A model generated the notes under the pieces. That model saw only the letters and a program-made list of their open reading frames with translations. It ran no database searches and had not been told where the DNA came from. This document shows positions 15,101 to 22,135 of a stretch of DNA of 32,757 bases, piece by piece. This DNA comes from Bacteroidales bacterium GP1 (GTDB lineage: Bacteria > Bacteroidota > Bacteroidia > Bacteroidales > Muribaculaceae), in NCBI GenBank assembly GCA_001701105.1, contig DAAI01000027.1, forward strand, positions 1-32,757, written 5' to 3'. A program made the position numbers and the translations under genes. Within the stretch, counting starts at the first letter, position 1; each line of letters opens with the position of its first letter.

Positions 15101-17899
15101 CCATTTCTGCTCTATTATTTTCCGTGTATCGGATACGATCATGAACAGATAAGAATCATCGAAAGCAGTACCGACCGTTATCATCGCCTTCTTCTCTCCT
15201 TCAGGAGTTATTATTCGATTTTCCGGCACCCATAAAGGTGTGCTTACCGGCGGACGAATATCACTCTTTCTCCAGATTATCACATCCGTTTTGCTATTGG
15301 AAGAATCATCAGCGGGGATAGAATCATTAAGCGAGAATATCACATTATAGCTCCCGGAAGGCTGCTCTAAAAGCATTTTTATGAAAGATTCTTTTTCATA
15401 TAGGCCGGCAGCTATTCTATCTTCACCATTATTGATGGCAAAATACACCGGCTTATCAACCGGCGTTCCGGTCATATCATTCACAGTCACAGATATATTC
15501 ACGTTCTTATCCTCTGCATTTATCCGTGCCGGAACAGAGGCATTAATTGTATAAGCCCTTCCTATCGAGAATACTATAGGTTCGGCTTCCTGAGTCTCTC
15601 CTGCTCCATTGGTCACAGCAGCCGACAAGATAAAGATTCCTTCCTCATACGGTGTGCCGCCAAGATTGGCGGTGGGGAGCTCGATCAAGAAATTGCCTTC
15701 TCCATCTGTGGTGACGGTGCCTCCGCATTCTGCGGAAGATATTCCTCCGTACCACCAATGCCTCCACTGGCGGTAATTTATCGTGAATTTCACCTCTCCT
15801 CCTGCGACGGGCATTCCCGAATATGTTTCTGCCTGTCCTTTCAGACGGATGGTATCGCCAATCTTATATTCTCCTTCTGAACCCTTTAACTCCACAAGGA
15901 AGGTGGGTGATTTATATTCAGCGACATTTACCCACGCCTGGCCGGCATCATATTTTCCGGCCATAACGCGAACCTGATAATTACCAAGCAGTCCCGAATC
16001 GGGAATAATGAAACTGCCATTGTATCGGCCGAATTTATCAGTGGTGAGTTCTAATGTGTCTACCTTTTGATAATTGGCGTCTTGCAACGTTGCAGTCACC
16101 TTCATTTCGCCTACTTCTTGTATGGAATGTCCATTCGTTTTCCATACCACACCCGTGAACTGCAATTTCTGACCGGGTTTGTAGATTGAGAGATCCGTCA
16201 GCACATTTCCTCTATATGAATAGTCGGATTGTGATGAATTATTTGAATAGGTGTAATAATCCCCTTCTATACAGTCATTTTTTACTGATATCCGAAGTTT
16301 AGCGTTACCTGAAGGGAGCAGCACTTTGCCATCGCCATCTGTTTTGTATGTAGTCGTTTTGGGAGGCTTGTTATACACCCGCTCCGTTCTTATCACCTTA
16401 GCTCCATCTACCGGCTCTTGCGTCTTGGCCTTAGTGACATATAGATAGCATCCTCCTTCCGGAGCATCCGTAAGGAAGTAGCTAAGATTGCTTACGCGGA
16501 ACACGCTTATATATGGATCACTATCATTAGCTATAATAGTCTTGGGAGTGCCGTTAGAAGTGGGGAAAGCTACATATAGCCCCGGGGCAAGAGCAGGCAG
16601 CTGCACTGTCGTTTGAACTGTTTCGGGTGTGGTTCCCGTTAATGACACTTCCGTATTGGCCGCAAGTTTCCCACCTGACAGGATTTTGCTCAGTTCTATT
16701 GATCTGTCTTTATATAAATCATCGTTAAGACGATACACCAGTAATCGGAATTTATATATTCCTTGAGCTTCAATTTCGCACTTCCATGGCTCATCCGCGA
16801 TTATTTGATTTGAATGATTGATGGTGATAGTAGGCTTCTCAAGGGCTGCTGCCATGCGTTTCAAGTCTGTTATGCCTTCGGCTCCCGGAAATCTTTTGAT
16901 GTAAGAATTGGCAAGATCAAGAGCATTCTTCCTTGATTCATTTGGCGATTGAGTATAGTCAATATCCCTAAGCAGTTTCTCAATCTTCTCTGATATTGTC
17001 CATGCTCCATACGGAGTGTCGGAATAGGCCTCAATGCAATCTGTCAGCCATCTCCGGGAGGCGGGGCTTTCAGGCATTCTGTCGTATTTCATTTTGCTGA
17101 ACCAAGAGGCCAACCGGATATTACCGACGGCAGTATTACGGCTGATTCCCTCATCAAGTAAGCGCATAGCCATCACTCCGCATTGCTCTGCCGGTGACAA
17201 GGCTCCAGCAATATCTCCGAATCGTAACGGAATCATTGAAGCATCGGTCAACTCGCTCAGCATCTGTGAACTTCCCGCAGCTACGAAATCCGCTACATTC
17301 ATTCCTGCCTGCTCCGCCTTTTTGTAGTCTGCCGATTCTATTAAACCCTTCAAGGCAGTGAGTTTATATCCGGATAAGGAATGAAGGTCGTTAGTGGCCA
17401 GACTCAAGAGCGAGTCTATTTTTGCAGCAAACATATCTTTGCTCCATTCCTCAATATTTTCCGGATATACGCCGACCGGCAATTTCCTTCTGGAATATTG
17501 ATATGGATTAACATGATATAAAGACAGATATTCCTGCGCCTCAAGCATGAGGGCTATTTTATTATAGGGAGCGTCAAGCCGGCTCGACAGCATAGAGAAT
17601 CTCCCGATACTTTCCTTTATATTCGATGAAGAAATGAGGCCTTTGGCAATGCTGATTTTTATCGCCTCCTGAAGTGCTTTCAAACCATTGCCGTTACTGA
17701 CATACGCCTCGTATGCTGTCTCTGCCTTATCGGCTACATTCTGCGGATAATTGAAATTCGGTTTCACAGATGAATTTGCTGTTTGGGATTTTCGATTTTT
17801 TTCGGCGGATGAAGCCGGTTCTATTCCTATATACCAAATACAAATAAAGGTCAATAGTATGACCTTTATTATTTTGTGAGCTACTATCGATCTTTTCAT
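12173..17899 (-). CDS. Bacterial alpha-2-macroglobulin family protein without the thioester
   Basis: These large periplasmic proteins trap proteases that attack the envelope. The 1908-aa product has a signal peptide (about 1-32, MKRSIVAHKIIKVILLTFICIWYIG, no lipobox cysteine at the cleavage site), a helical N-terminal part, macroglobulin domains (MG2 around 470-700 with LSIYKPGQKLQFTGVVWKT), an acidic, serine-rich bait-like stretch near 1110-1165, the A2M block (FEVPQFIGTWQFQIAGY) and an alpha/alpha thioester-domain with the GGWSW signature. At the thioester position, counting from N1361-P-I-W, the usual CxEQ is replaced by N1380-I-L-A1383, so it cannot bond covalently. It follows the Spy-like gene by 8 bp, in an operon with an anti-sigma-like gene. 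A usual partner, PBP1C, is not nearby. Confidence 0.92.
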   Translation of the reverse strand: MKRSIVAHKIIKVILLTFICIWYIGIEPASSAEKNRKSQTANSSVKPNFNYPQNVADKAETAYEAYVSNGNGLKALQEAIKISIAKGLISSSNIKESIGRFSMLSSRLDAPYNKIALMLEAQEYLSLYHVNPYQYSRRKLPVGVYPENIEEWSKDMFAAKIDSLLSLATNDLHSLSGYKLTALKGLIESADYKKAEQAGMNVADFVAAGSSQMLSELTDASMIPLRFGDIAGALSPAEQCGVMAMRLLDEGISRNTAVGNIRLASWFSKMKYDRMPESPASRRWLTDCIEAYSDTPYGAWTISEKIEKLLRDIDYTQSPNESRKNALDLANSYIKRFPGAEGITDLKRMAAALEKPTITINHSNQIIADEPWKCEIEAQGIYKFRLLVYRLNDDLYKDRSIELSKILSGGKLAANTEVSLTGTTPETVQTTVQLPALAPGLYVAFPTSNGTPKTIIANDSDPYISVFRVSNLSYFLTDAPEGGCYLYVTKAKTQEPVDGAKVIRTERVYNKPPKTTTYKTDGDGKVLLPSGNAKLRISVKNDCIEGDYYTYSNNSSQSDYSYRGNVLTDLSIYKPGQKLQFTGVVWKTNGHSIQEVGEMKVTATLQDANYQKVDTLELTTDKFGRYNGSFIIPDSGLLGNYQVRVMAGKYDAGQAWVNVAEYKSPTFLVELKGSEGEYKIGDTIRLKGQAETYSGMPVAGGEVKFTINYRQWRHWWYGGISSAECGGTVTTDGEGNFLIELPTANLGGTPYEEGIFILSAAVTNGAGETQEAEPIVFSIGRAYTINASVPARINAEDKNVNISVTVNDMTGTPVDKPVYFAINNGEDRIAAGLYEKESFIKMLLEQPSGSYNVIFSLNDSIPADDSSNSKTDVIIWRKSDIRPPVSTPLWVPENRIITPEGEKKAMITVGTAFDDSYLFMIVSDTRKIIEQKWIKANGVNQKIEINAPEADERIFVTFVGMHDLDRKHEVITLIPAAQTKKINIKSESFRDRLTPGDREQWKFRFDIEGEPLSIRPIMAVMSNKALNALSPFQWSFNPYGSLSWYNQFHVSMRDLYRESDTFTKYKIVKGSSSTPLMVPAWNFYGHSLIGHTRIYNQMMYSMMPTASNLKSRKMALSEDMVMDSAVLEESEIMIRGSRASGVSEDMEEEGAQSEDNIRLRPIEMPLAFFMPDLITDEAGVVDVNFEVPQFIGTWQFQIAGYDEKLRGAVATFDAVASKQVMVQMNAPRFLRTGDKAEISATLFNNSGEIVEMSGKIEIINPVNGKILTSVNPSPRSVPAGGSEVISVTYDVPSDLSFVKIRAYAYGNSHTDGEQAEIAVLPSSTPVLESRAFYAGPGKQTIKVTMPAKGEEANVTLQYCGNPIWECVTALPAIITTNSNNILARINALYGTSIADGLMRKYPALQEAISLFAAPENAADSTLVSNLQKNEDVKLRSLNNTPWVNDAADETARMQALVKYLNREEAEKSITETMKVLVDRQNMDGGWSWCEGMPSSTFITGRVLLHLAMLNGMGYLPQGAEKLAEKAFRFMDKELVDNWKRNNPRTFSVNLLLNYLYIKSFFPEFKDESGFDSLRAEAMKAIAGDWGKFSIYDKATAVTLEWRSGNERIAGEILESLRQYASVSEEKGMWFDNLRGVWSGWNPLIITAQVLEAYNEVRPEDPAVNQLRQWLLMSKQTQSWGDMNATVEVINALLTSGSDWTTPGTEAKVKVKGREVEVPKRAKLTDSFTINLTRAQLKQGNISIEKFSAGPSWGGVVSQYVVPILDVEADAIPQLSIRKEIFAISPAGDVSGDAENLKVGDKVRITLTITCDRDLEYVAVVDSRSACLEPAEQLSGYTSSDGLWYYQETTNEGTNLFIPFIGKGSHVVNYECYVDRAGEYAAGIASAQSQYAPVIAAHSAGLLLKVAQK

Positions 17900-17907
17900 C
17901 TTTGACT

Positions 17908-18369
17908 TTATTTCTTATTTTTCTTCCCGTGACGCATCCTTAGCATTCTGCCGCGGAACTCCTCTTCTGCCTTCTTTAGTTTAAAAAGTTGCTTATCGGT
18001 AAGAAACCTGGAGAATTCTGCATCATATCTCTTTTCCAATTCAAACTCACTGTCGCGCAACCGATTGAGAGACTTGAGCGCATTTTCATAATCTTCTTCG
18101 CTTGCCGATCGTGATTGATTTATTTTTTTTTCAAGCTGACGGCGCTCGTGGAATAATTTATGCCTTTCCCCCTCGAGTCTCGTATATAATTCGCTGAACT
18201 TTAAATTCTGGTCTCCGTTCAGCTCCATTTCTTGGGTAAGATACTTTATTTTGAAGGAACACATTTCCTTACGCATCTCCTCCTTTGCCATCTTATCCTT
18301 ATGCATCGGTTGCGCCATCATAGGCAACGTGAGAAGCAATACGCCCAAAATTAATAGTAGTTTCTTCAT
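17908..18369 (-). CDS. Spy/CpxP-like small periplasmic protein
   Basis: The 153-aa product starts with a signal peptide (MKKLLLILGVLLLTLPMMAQ) and continues as a highly charged, all-helical chain. The pattern of a helix starting KYLTQEMELNGDQNLKFSELY, long Glu/Arg/Lys heptads and a second LTDKQLFKLKKAEEEF repeat resembles the two LTxxQ-like repeats of Spy and CpxP, which are chaperone or sensor proteins of the bacterial envelope. Sequence identity to the enterobacterial proteins is not evident, so this is a fold-level guess. Methionine is frequent in the first 40 residues and near the C-terminus, which also fits metal-sensing relatives. It lies between the anti-sigma-like gene (33 bp) and the alpha-2-macroglobulin gene (8 bp), so it belongs to the same operon. 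Confidence 0.7.
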   Translation of the reverse strand: MKKLLLILGVLLLTLPMMAQPMHKDKMAKEEMRKEMCSFKIKYLTQEMELNGDQNLKFSELYTRLEGERHKLFHERRQLEKKINQSRSASEEDYENALKSLNRLRDSEFELEKRYDAEFSRFLTDKQLFKLKKAEEEFRGRMLRMRHGKKNKK

Positions 18370-18402
18370 CTGTTGCTGAGTTTATTCTCTTTGGTTAGCT
18401 TA

Positions 18403-18837
18403 TCAGTCGGCGGCTGCATAGAACGCCTTTTTAAATTCATCCATGCTGGAATAGGATGAAAATACCTCATTCTCTATCTCTATATCCGACATAGGGCCGC
18501 TTTCTGTATTGATTATATCTTTGCCATATGGAGATTCCATTATCATTGCTATCTGATCAGGAACCTTATCAAGATTTATACGGCTGCTTTCAGACACATT
18601 ATGGAACACTTGCATCATCAGCCATATGCCGGCGAACATTGCCGCCAGATAGGTGTATGGCTTTATTCTTTGCCAGAAAGTCATTACGGGTGCTACCGGC
18701 TCCTCAGGGTAGGCGGGTAATTTAGTGAGCACTTCAGCATAGACTCGGTCGAAATAGCCTTCCGGCACTTTCCACCCTCCCTCTTTGCCGTACCGGCTTT
18801 CCAGTTGTTTTTCCTCTGTATATATTTTCTCCCTCAT
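18403..18837 (-). CDS. Small single-pass membrane protein, probable anti-sigma factor
   Basis: The 144-aa product has a polar cytoplasmic N-terminus (about 1-58, with GGWKVPEGYFDRVYAEVLTKLP), one membrane helix (about 60-79, YTYLAAMFAGIWLMMQVFH) and an acidic outer part of about 65 residues ending in DEFKKAFYAAAD. The PEGYF-x3-V segment and this layout are common in unannotated proteins encoded next to ECF sigma factors in Bacteroidales, where they are thought to hold the sigma at the membrane. No zinc-binding HxxxCxxC motif is present, so it is not a ZAS-type anti-sigma. It heads the operon with the Spy-like and A2M genes and is divergent from the ECF sigma gene. Its own upstream sequence (TTAGGAAA) gives only a weak ribosome site. 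Confidence 0.65.
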   Translation of the reverse strand: MREKIYTEEKQLESRYGKEGGWKVPEGYFDRVYAEVLTKLPAYPEEPVAPVMTFWQRIKPYTYLAAMFAGIWLMMQVFHNVSESSRINLDKVPDQIAMIMESPYGKDIINTESGPMSDIEIENEVFSSYSSMDEFKKAFYAAAD

Positions 18838-18861
18838 TTTCCTAACGTTATGATTAGTGGA

Positions 18862-18888
18862 TCAGTTTGGTTGCACGTCTTTCCGCAT
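18862..18888 (-). other. 8-codon ORF with strong ribosome binding site, in frame with the anti-sigma-like gene
   Basis: ATG at 18888 is preceded by AAGAGGAGG (18897-18905) at 8 bp, the best Shine-Dalgarno site in the window. It encodes MRKDVQPN and then TGA at 18862-18864. The ATG is 51 bp, exactly 17 codons, before the anti-sigma-like ATG and in the same frame, with no other stop between. It could be a leader peptide that feeds ribosomes to the next start, or the old start of the gene cut by one nonsense change. Confidence 0.4.
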
Positions 18889-19183
18889 CGAAGTTTCCTC
18901 CTCTTGCAATCAGTTTAATTACCCGGCCGGTTTACATCATGCCGGATATTTTACTGAAAAACACCATGAAAGTAATTGACTGCATTTTTCCTCCTATCTC
19001 ACTTAATTTATTGACATTTTAACAGCCGGTAGGTTTAAATTGACCTCTATAAAAAATACCACGCTTCAAATCTTTATTAAAATTTGTAGGCCGGCGAACT
19101 TTTCAGAATTGGTAATGTTATTAAGATATAAGAAATCGTTTCATGATGTTAGGTTAGTTCGAAAATTATTATGGAAAACACTT

Positions 19184-19215
19184 GAAAGCGGCTGGTTGTG
19201 AAACCGGCCGCTTTC
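19184..19215 (+). terminator. Strong hairpin with short U-run in the sigma upstream region
   Basis: A 14-bp stem (19184-19197 with 19202-19215, one G-T pair) closes on a GTGA loop and is followed on the plus strand by GTTTTCCCC. The stem is rich in GC in its centre, so it should be stable. It lies 180 bp before the sigma gene and no plus-strand gene precedes it closer than rnz, so it must end an unknown short transcript or shield the sigma gene from read-through. Confidence 0.6.
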
Positions 19216-19354
19216 GTTTTCCCCTAACAGAGCTTAACAATTCCGGCGCGTGAGGGGCATTTTCAATATATTTATTAAGAATTTAGTTGAACTTTGAAAT
19301 TGTTAATTTTAGTTATTGATACGGAAAGATAAAGATTCTTTCAGATTTTTTCAT

Positions 19355-19362
19355 TAACTTTA
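19355..19362 (+). promoter_or_regulatory. Possible -7 box for the ECF sigma gene
   Basis: TAACTTTA differs from TAnnTTTG only at the last base and lies 33 bp before the ATG. The -33 position lacks TTTG. It could be a weak primary-sigma promoter, or the real promoter may be read by the ECF sigma itself, whose consensus is unknown. Confidence 0.3.
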
Positions 19363-19394
19363 CCTCGAAATGCAGATCCAATCGACCTGAATTA

Positions 19395-19961
19395 ATGGCA
19401 TACAGAACCCCGATAGATGAGCGGCAACTGGTGGCCGATCTTCGGAAACCGGAGACGGCTTCCGCGGCTTTCGATACCCTTATGAAGGTCTATGGAGAGA
19501 AGATTTATTGGGTGATCCGAAAAATGGTCGGCAGCCATGAGGATGCCAACGACCTCTTGCAATCCTCTTTTCTTAAAGTTTGGACCAATCTTAATAACTT
19601 CCGGGGTGATGCCAAGTTATCTACCTGGCTTCATAAGATAGCGGTCAACGAATCTATCAACTTCCTTAATAAGGAAAGGCTGCGTAATAATATCATGGGC
19701 GATAACGATTCTGAATATATCATGTCGACCCTCGAGAGCGACCCCTATTTTGACGGCGATGAATTGCAGTTGGCATTTCAGAAGGCCATTGCCGCGCTGC
19801 CGGAAAAGCAGCGTATAGTATTTAATATGCGTTATTACGATGATATGAAATACGAGGATATTTCCGAAATCCTCGGCACCTCCGTAGGAGCATTAAAAGC
19901 TTCATATCATCATGCTTTAAAAAAGGTGACGGCCGCAATTGAGGCCAATGAAATTACATAA
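19395..19961 (+). CDS. ECF-type RNA polymerase sigma factor
   Basis: This 188-aa protein directs RNA polymerase to a dedicated set of promoters. Region 2 spans about residues 25-95 (AAFDTLMKVYGEKIYWVIRKMVG, DANDLLQSSFLKVWTNLNNFRG, STWLHKIAVNESINFL) and region 4 about 125-180 (LPEKQRIVFNMRYYDDMKYEDISEILGTSVGALKASYHHALKKV), with the helix-turn-helix in the latter. There is no sigma-70 region 1 or 3, so it is an ECF factor. The gene is alone on the plus strand and diverges from the anti-sigma-like/Spy-like/A2M operon, which I take as its likely partner and target. Most Bacteroidales sigma/anti-sigma pairs sit in tandem, so the divergent layout is less common. Downstream lies an A/T-rich hairpin. 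Confidence 0.92.
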   Translation: MAYRTPIDERQLVADLRKPETASAAFDTLMKVYGEKIYWVIRKMVGSHEDANDLLQSSFLKVWTNLNNFRGDAKLSTWLHKIAVNESINFLNKERLRNNIMGDNDSEYIMSTLESDPYFDGDELQLAFQKAIAALPEKQRIVFNMRYYDDMKYEDISEILGTSVGALKASYHHALKKVTAAIEANEIT

Positions 19962-19993
19962 GTTTTCTTCAATATTACGCATCTATAATTCTT

Positions 19994-20022
19994 GAAAAAA
20001 CGAAAAAAAGCTCCGTTTTTTC
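19994..20022 (+). terminator. A/T-rich hairpin after the ECF sigma gene
   Basis: GAAAAAACG (19994-20002) pairs with CGTTTTTTC (20014-20022) across an 11-nt loop. The 3' arm is itself a U-run, as in a simple intrinsic terminator, but the stem has few GC pairs. It lies 32 bp after the sigma stop. Confidence 0.45.
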
Positions 20023-20119
20023 ATATTCTTTTCATACTTTCTCCCCTACTCAACCTTGTTCGCATATTGTTTGTTTTACAGATAAGCAAGACCTACACCA
20101 ATCCTTGCTGCTATAAACT

Positions 20120-20794
20120 ATGAAAACGCACAAATTATTGATTTCCTTGTTGCTTTCCGCAACACCAGTTTTATCGGCTTCTGCCCAATATTCCGACATC
20201 GCTAACGGAATTGCTAATGTGTTGATGCCGGCCTTGTCCCAGTCTCAAGCCTATAAAGGATTTGTAGAAACCGATTATACGCAGGGATTTGGAAAATACC
20301 GTACAAACTTTGCAACCGTATCCACTACTCAAGGATACCAGTTTTCCGAACTTTTCTATATGGGCGCCGGGCTCGGTGTCGATCTATTCTGGAGCACTGT
20401 TGATCAAGGATGGGGTAACTCGTGGCAACCTCAGAGACCTGAGACTATCGATAATTCATATACCTCATCAGCAGTAATGATTCCTATTTTCACCGATTTC
20501 CGCCTCACTCTCGGCGACAGATCGAAGGCATCATTCTTTGCTGATTTGAAAGTAGGAGCCGCTTTTCTATGCACCGACAGCTATGTGAAGATTCGTGACG
20601 GCTATCTTACTAATACAAATTATTTCTACCTCCAGCCTTCAGTCGGCGTGCGCGTTCCGGTCAATAAAACTCATCCACGCCAGGCAATCAACATAGGCGT
20701 TCACTATCGTCTGATCACATCCGATTATTGGTCGGGTTATCAGGCCACTGTACCATTGAACGGTGCCGGTCTTAATGCCTCATTCGAATGGTAA
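20120..20794 (+). CDS. Predicted small outer-membrane beta-barrel protein
   Basis: I do not recognise a named family. The 224-aa product has a signal peptide (MKTHKLLISLLLSATPVLSASAQ, cleavage after ASA) and then alternating polar/hydrophobic strands with many aromatic and glycine residues (YMGAGLGVDLFW, FTDFRLTLGDRSKASFFADLKVGAAF, YFYLQPSVGVRVPV). It ends in SFEW, an aromatic C-terminal residue as expected for barrels inserted by the BAM complex. Length suggests 8-10 strands, like OmpX/OmpA-type porin-like domains. It follows the sigma gene by 158 bp on the same strand with a weak hairpin between, so it may be separately transcribed; a role in the same envelope response is possible but not shown. 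A strong hairpin closes it. Confidence 0.75.
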   Translation: MKTHKLLISLLLSATPVLSASAQYSDIANGIANVLMPALSQSQAYKGFVETDYTQGFGKYRTNFATVSTTQGYQFSELFYMGAGLGVDLFWSTVDQGWGNSWQPQRPETIDNSYTSSAVMIPIFTDFRLTLGDRSKASFFADLKVGAAFLCTDSYVKIRDGYLTNTNYFYLQPSVGVRVPVNKTHPRQAINIGVHYRLITSDYWSGYQATVPLNGAGLNASFEW

Positions 20795-20810
20795 TCCATC
20801 ACTCCCTGCC

Positions 20811-20847
20811 ATAATTAAGGCGCCCCGATTGGAGGCGCCTTAATTAT
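20811..20847. terminator. Bidirectional terminator between the barrel gene and dnaJ
   Basis: A perfect 14-bp stem (20811-20824 with 20834-20847; core AAGGCGCC / GGCGCCTT, AT-rich base) closes on a 9-nt loop. The arms carry A-runs on one side and T-runs on the other, so it can work on both strands. It lies 16 bp after the barrel stop and 13 bp after the dnaJ stop, which converge on it. Confidence 0.85.
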
Positions 20848-20860
20848 TGGTATTTCTATT

Positions 20861-22060
20861 TTATCCTTCGCGGTTTTCCTTGTTGAAGATATGCCGCAGA
20901 CGGGAGAAGATCCTCTGGGATGTTGTCTTGCTGGGCACGATGTTCGGTGCATCCTTCAAACTTTCGATGGCGGCTTTCTCCGTATCCGTAAGATTCTCCG
21001 GAATATAGACCATTACATTTACCAGAAGGTCGCCGACAACAGAGCTATTCATCTTCGGAAGGCCCTTTCCACGTAGACGTAGCACTTTACCCGGCTGAGT
21101 TCCCGGGGCAATCTTCAGGCGCGCGCGTCCGTCGATGGTAGGCACTTCGGCTGTTCCGCCAAGTGCGGCTGTCGGGAAATCAAGCATCAGATTATAAATC
21201 AGGTCATCGCCATCGCGGATAAGTTCAGGATCTTTCTCCTCCTGAATCTTGATGAGAAGATCGCCGTTCACGCCGCCGCCACGCGGAGCATTTCCTTTTC
21301 CTCGCAAGGTCAACACCATATCATTCTCAACGCCGGCCGGGATATGGAAGCTGACTATTTCATCACGCTTCTCGACACCGGTGCCGTTGCAATAGGAGCA
21401 TCGCTCGGTTATTATCTTTCCTTCTCCGTTACATTCCGGACATACCGATTGGCTCTTCATCGGGCCAAGCATGGTCTGCTGCACAGTTGTGACGTAACCC
21501 GAACCGTGGCAACGCGGACACGTATGGAACGCTGTGCCGTCTTTAGCTCCCGTGCCATGGCAGTGTTCACACGCCACAAGCATCGGAATCTTCAGCTTTT
21601 TGTCGACGCCGTCTTTGATATCTTTCAAGGTTACCTTTACAGTAATCCGGAGGTCGGTCCCCTTATTCACATGTTTGCGCGGACGTGCTCCACTCGTAGC
21701 ACCTCCAAAGCCTTCGCCACTGAAATGACCCCCGAAAATATCTCCGAAATGAGCGAAGATATCCTCCATCGACATTCCGCCTCCGAAGCCGCCATAACCG
21801 CCGCCGAAACCACCTTCGCCACCGAAGCCCTGAGGACCCATCGAATGGCCGAACTTATCATACTTGGCGCGTTTCTCAGCATCGCTGAGTACATCATATG
21901 CCTCGGCAGCCTCCTTAAATTTTTCTTCGGCCTCCTTATCATCCGGATTGCGGTCGGGATGATATTTGATGGCCAGTTTGCGATAGGCTTTCTTTATTTC
22001 ATCGTCCGACGCGCCTTTCGACACGCCAAGAACATCATAGTAATCTCTTTTCTCTGCCAT
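20861..22060 (-). CDS. dnaJ: Chaperone protein DnaJ
   Basis: DnaJ (Hsp40) delivers unfolded proteins to DnaK and stimulates its ATPase. The 399-aa product has all the type I parts: a J-domain (about 5-70) with HPD at 34-36, a Gly/Phe-rich linker (about 75-120), four zinc-finger repeats with cysteine pairs at 164/167, 181/184, 207/210 and 221/224, and the C-terminal substrate domains. The last 25 residues (SKTTSQRIFSRLRHIFNKENREG) form a basic tail. I chose the start MAEKRDYYDVLG at 22060; an upstream in-frame ATG at 22072 adds only MTLV. It lies 75 bp after grpE, with a TCCGGA hairpin in the gap that may reduce read-through. DnaK is not in this window. Confidence 0.97.
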   Translation of the reverse strand: MAEKRDYYDVLGVSKGASDDEIKKAYRKLAIKYHPDRNPDDKEAEEKFKEAAEAYDVLSDAEKRAKYDKFGHSMGPQGFGGEGGFGGGYGGFGGGMSMEDIFAHFGDIFGGHFSGEGFGGATSGARPRKHVNKGTDLRITVKVTLKDIKDGVDKKLKIPMLVACEHCHGTGAKDGTAFHTCPRCHGSGYVTTVQQTMLGPMKSQSVCPECNGEGKIITERCSYCNGTGVEKRDEIVSFHIPAGVENDMVLTLRGKGNAPRGGGVNGDLLIKIQEEKDPELIRDGDDLIYNLMLDFPTAALGGTAEVPTIDGRARLKIAPGTQPGKVLRLRGKGLPKMNSSVVGDLLVNVMVYIPENLTDTEKAAIESLKDAPNIVPSKTTSQRIFSRLRHIFNKENREG

Positions 22061-22112
22061 GACTAATGTCAATTTTTAGTAGGCCAACAACTTGTTTAGT
22101 TCAACTACAAAA

Positions 22113-22128
22113 TCCGGATTTCTCCGGA
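22113..22128 (-). terminator. GAAA-loop hairpin between grpE and dnaJ, possible attenuator
   Basis: On the minus strand TCCGGA - GAAA - TCCGGA is followed by TTTTG. The 6-bp GC-rich stem, GNRA tetraloop and short U-run make a weak intrinsic terminator 8 bp after the grpE stop. It would lower dnaJ relative to grpE, or stabilise the grpE 3' end. Confidence 0.5.
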
Positions 22129-22135
22129 CTATGTA

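Larger units (their letters stand above)
18838..19394. other. 557-bp divergent intergenic region of the sigma / anti-sigma module
   Basis: No protein gene of normal size is present on either strand. It holds the 8-codon ORF and its ribosome site near the left end, a 14-bp stem hairpin at 19184-19215, and a -7-like box near 19355. It is AT-rich between about 18990 and 19180, with a TTGACA-N17-TTTAAA pair (about 19012-19040) that resembles an enterobacterial promoter but not the Bacteroidetes one. An untranslated RNA read left to right and ending at the hairpin is possible but not shown. Confidence 0.5.

Noticed and set aside
18862..18864. Selenocysteine reading of the in-frame TGA before the anti-sigma-like gene
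   Set aside because: No SECIS-like stem directly follows, and nothing in the family calls for selenium.
19012..19040. TTGACA-N17-TTTAAA as a promoter
   Set aside because: It fits an enterobacterial consensus that Bacteroidetes primary sigma does not use, and it is likely in AT-rich DNA by chance.
21344..22066. 240-codon open frame on the plus strand
   Set aside because: It is antisense to dnaJ, whose motifs are all present; the opening is a by-product of its codon use.
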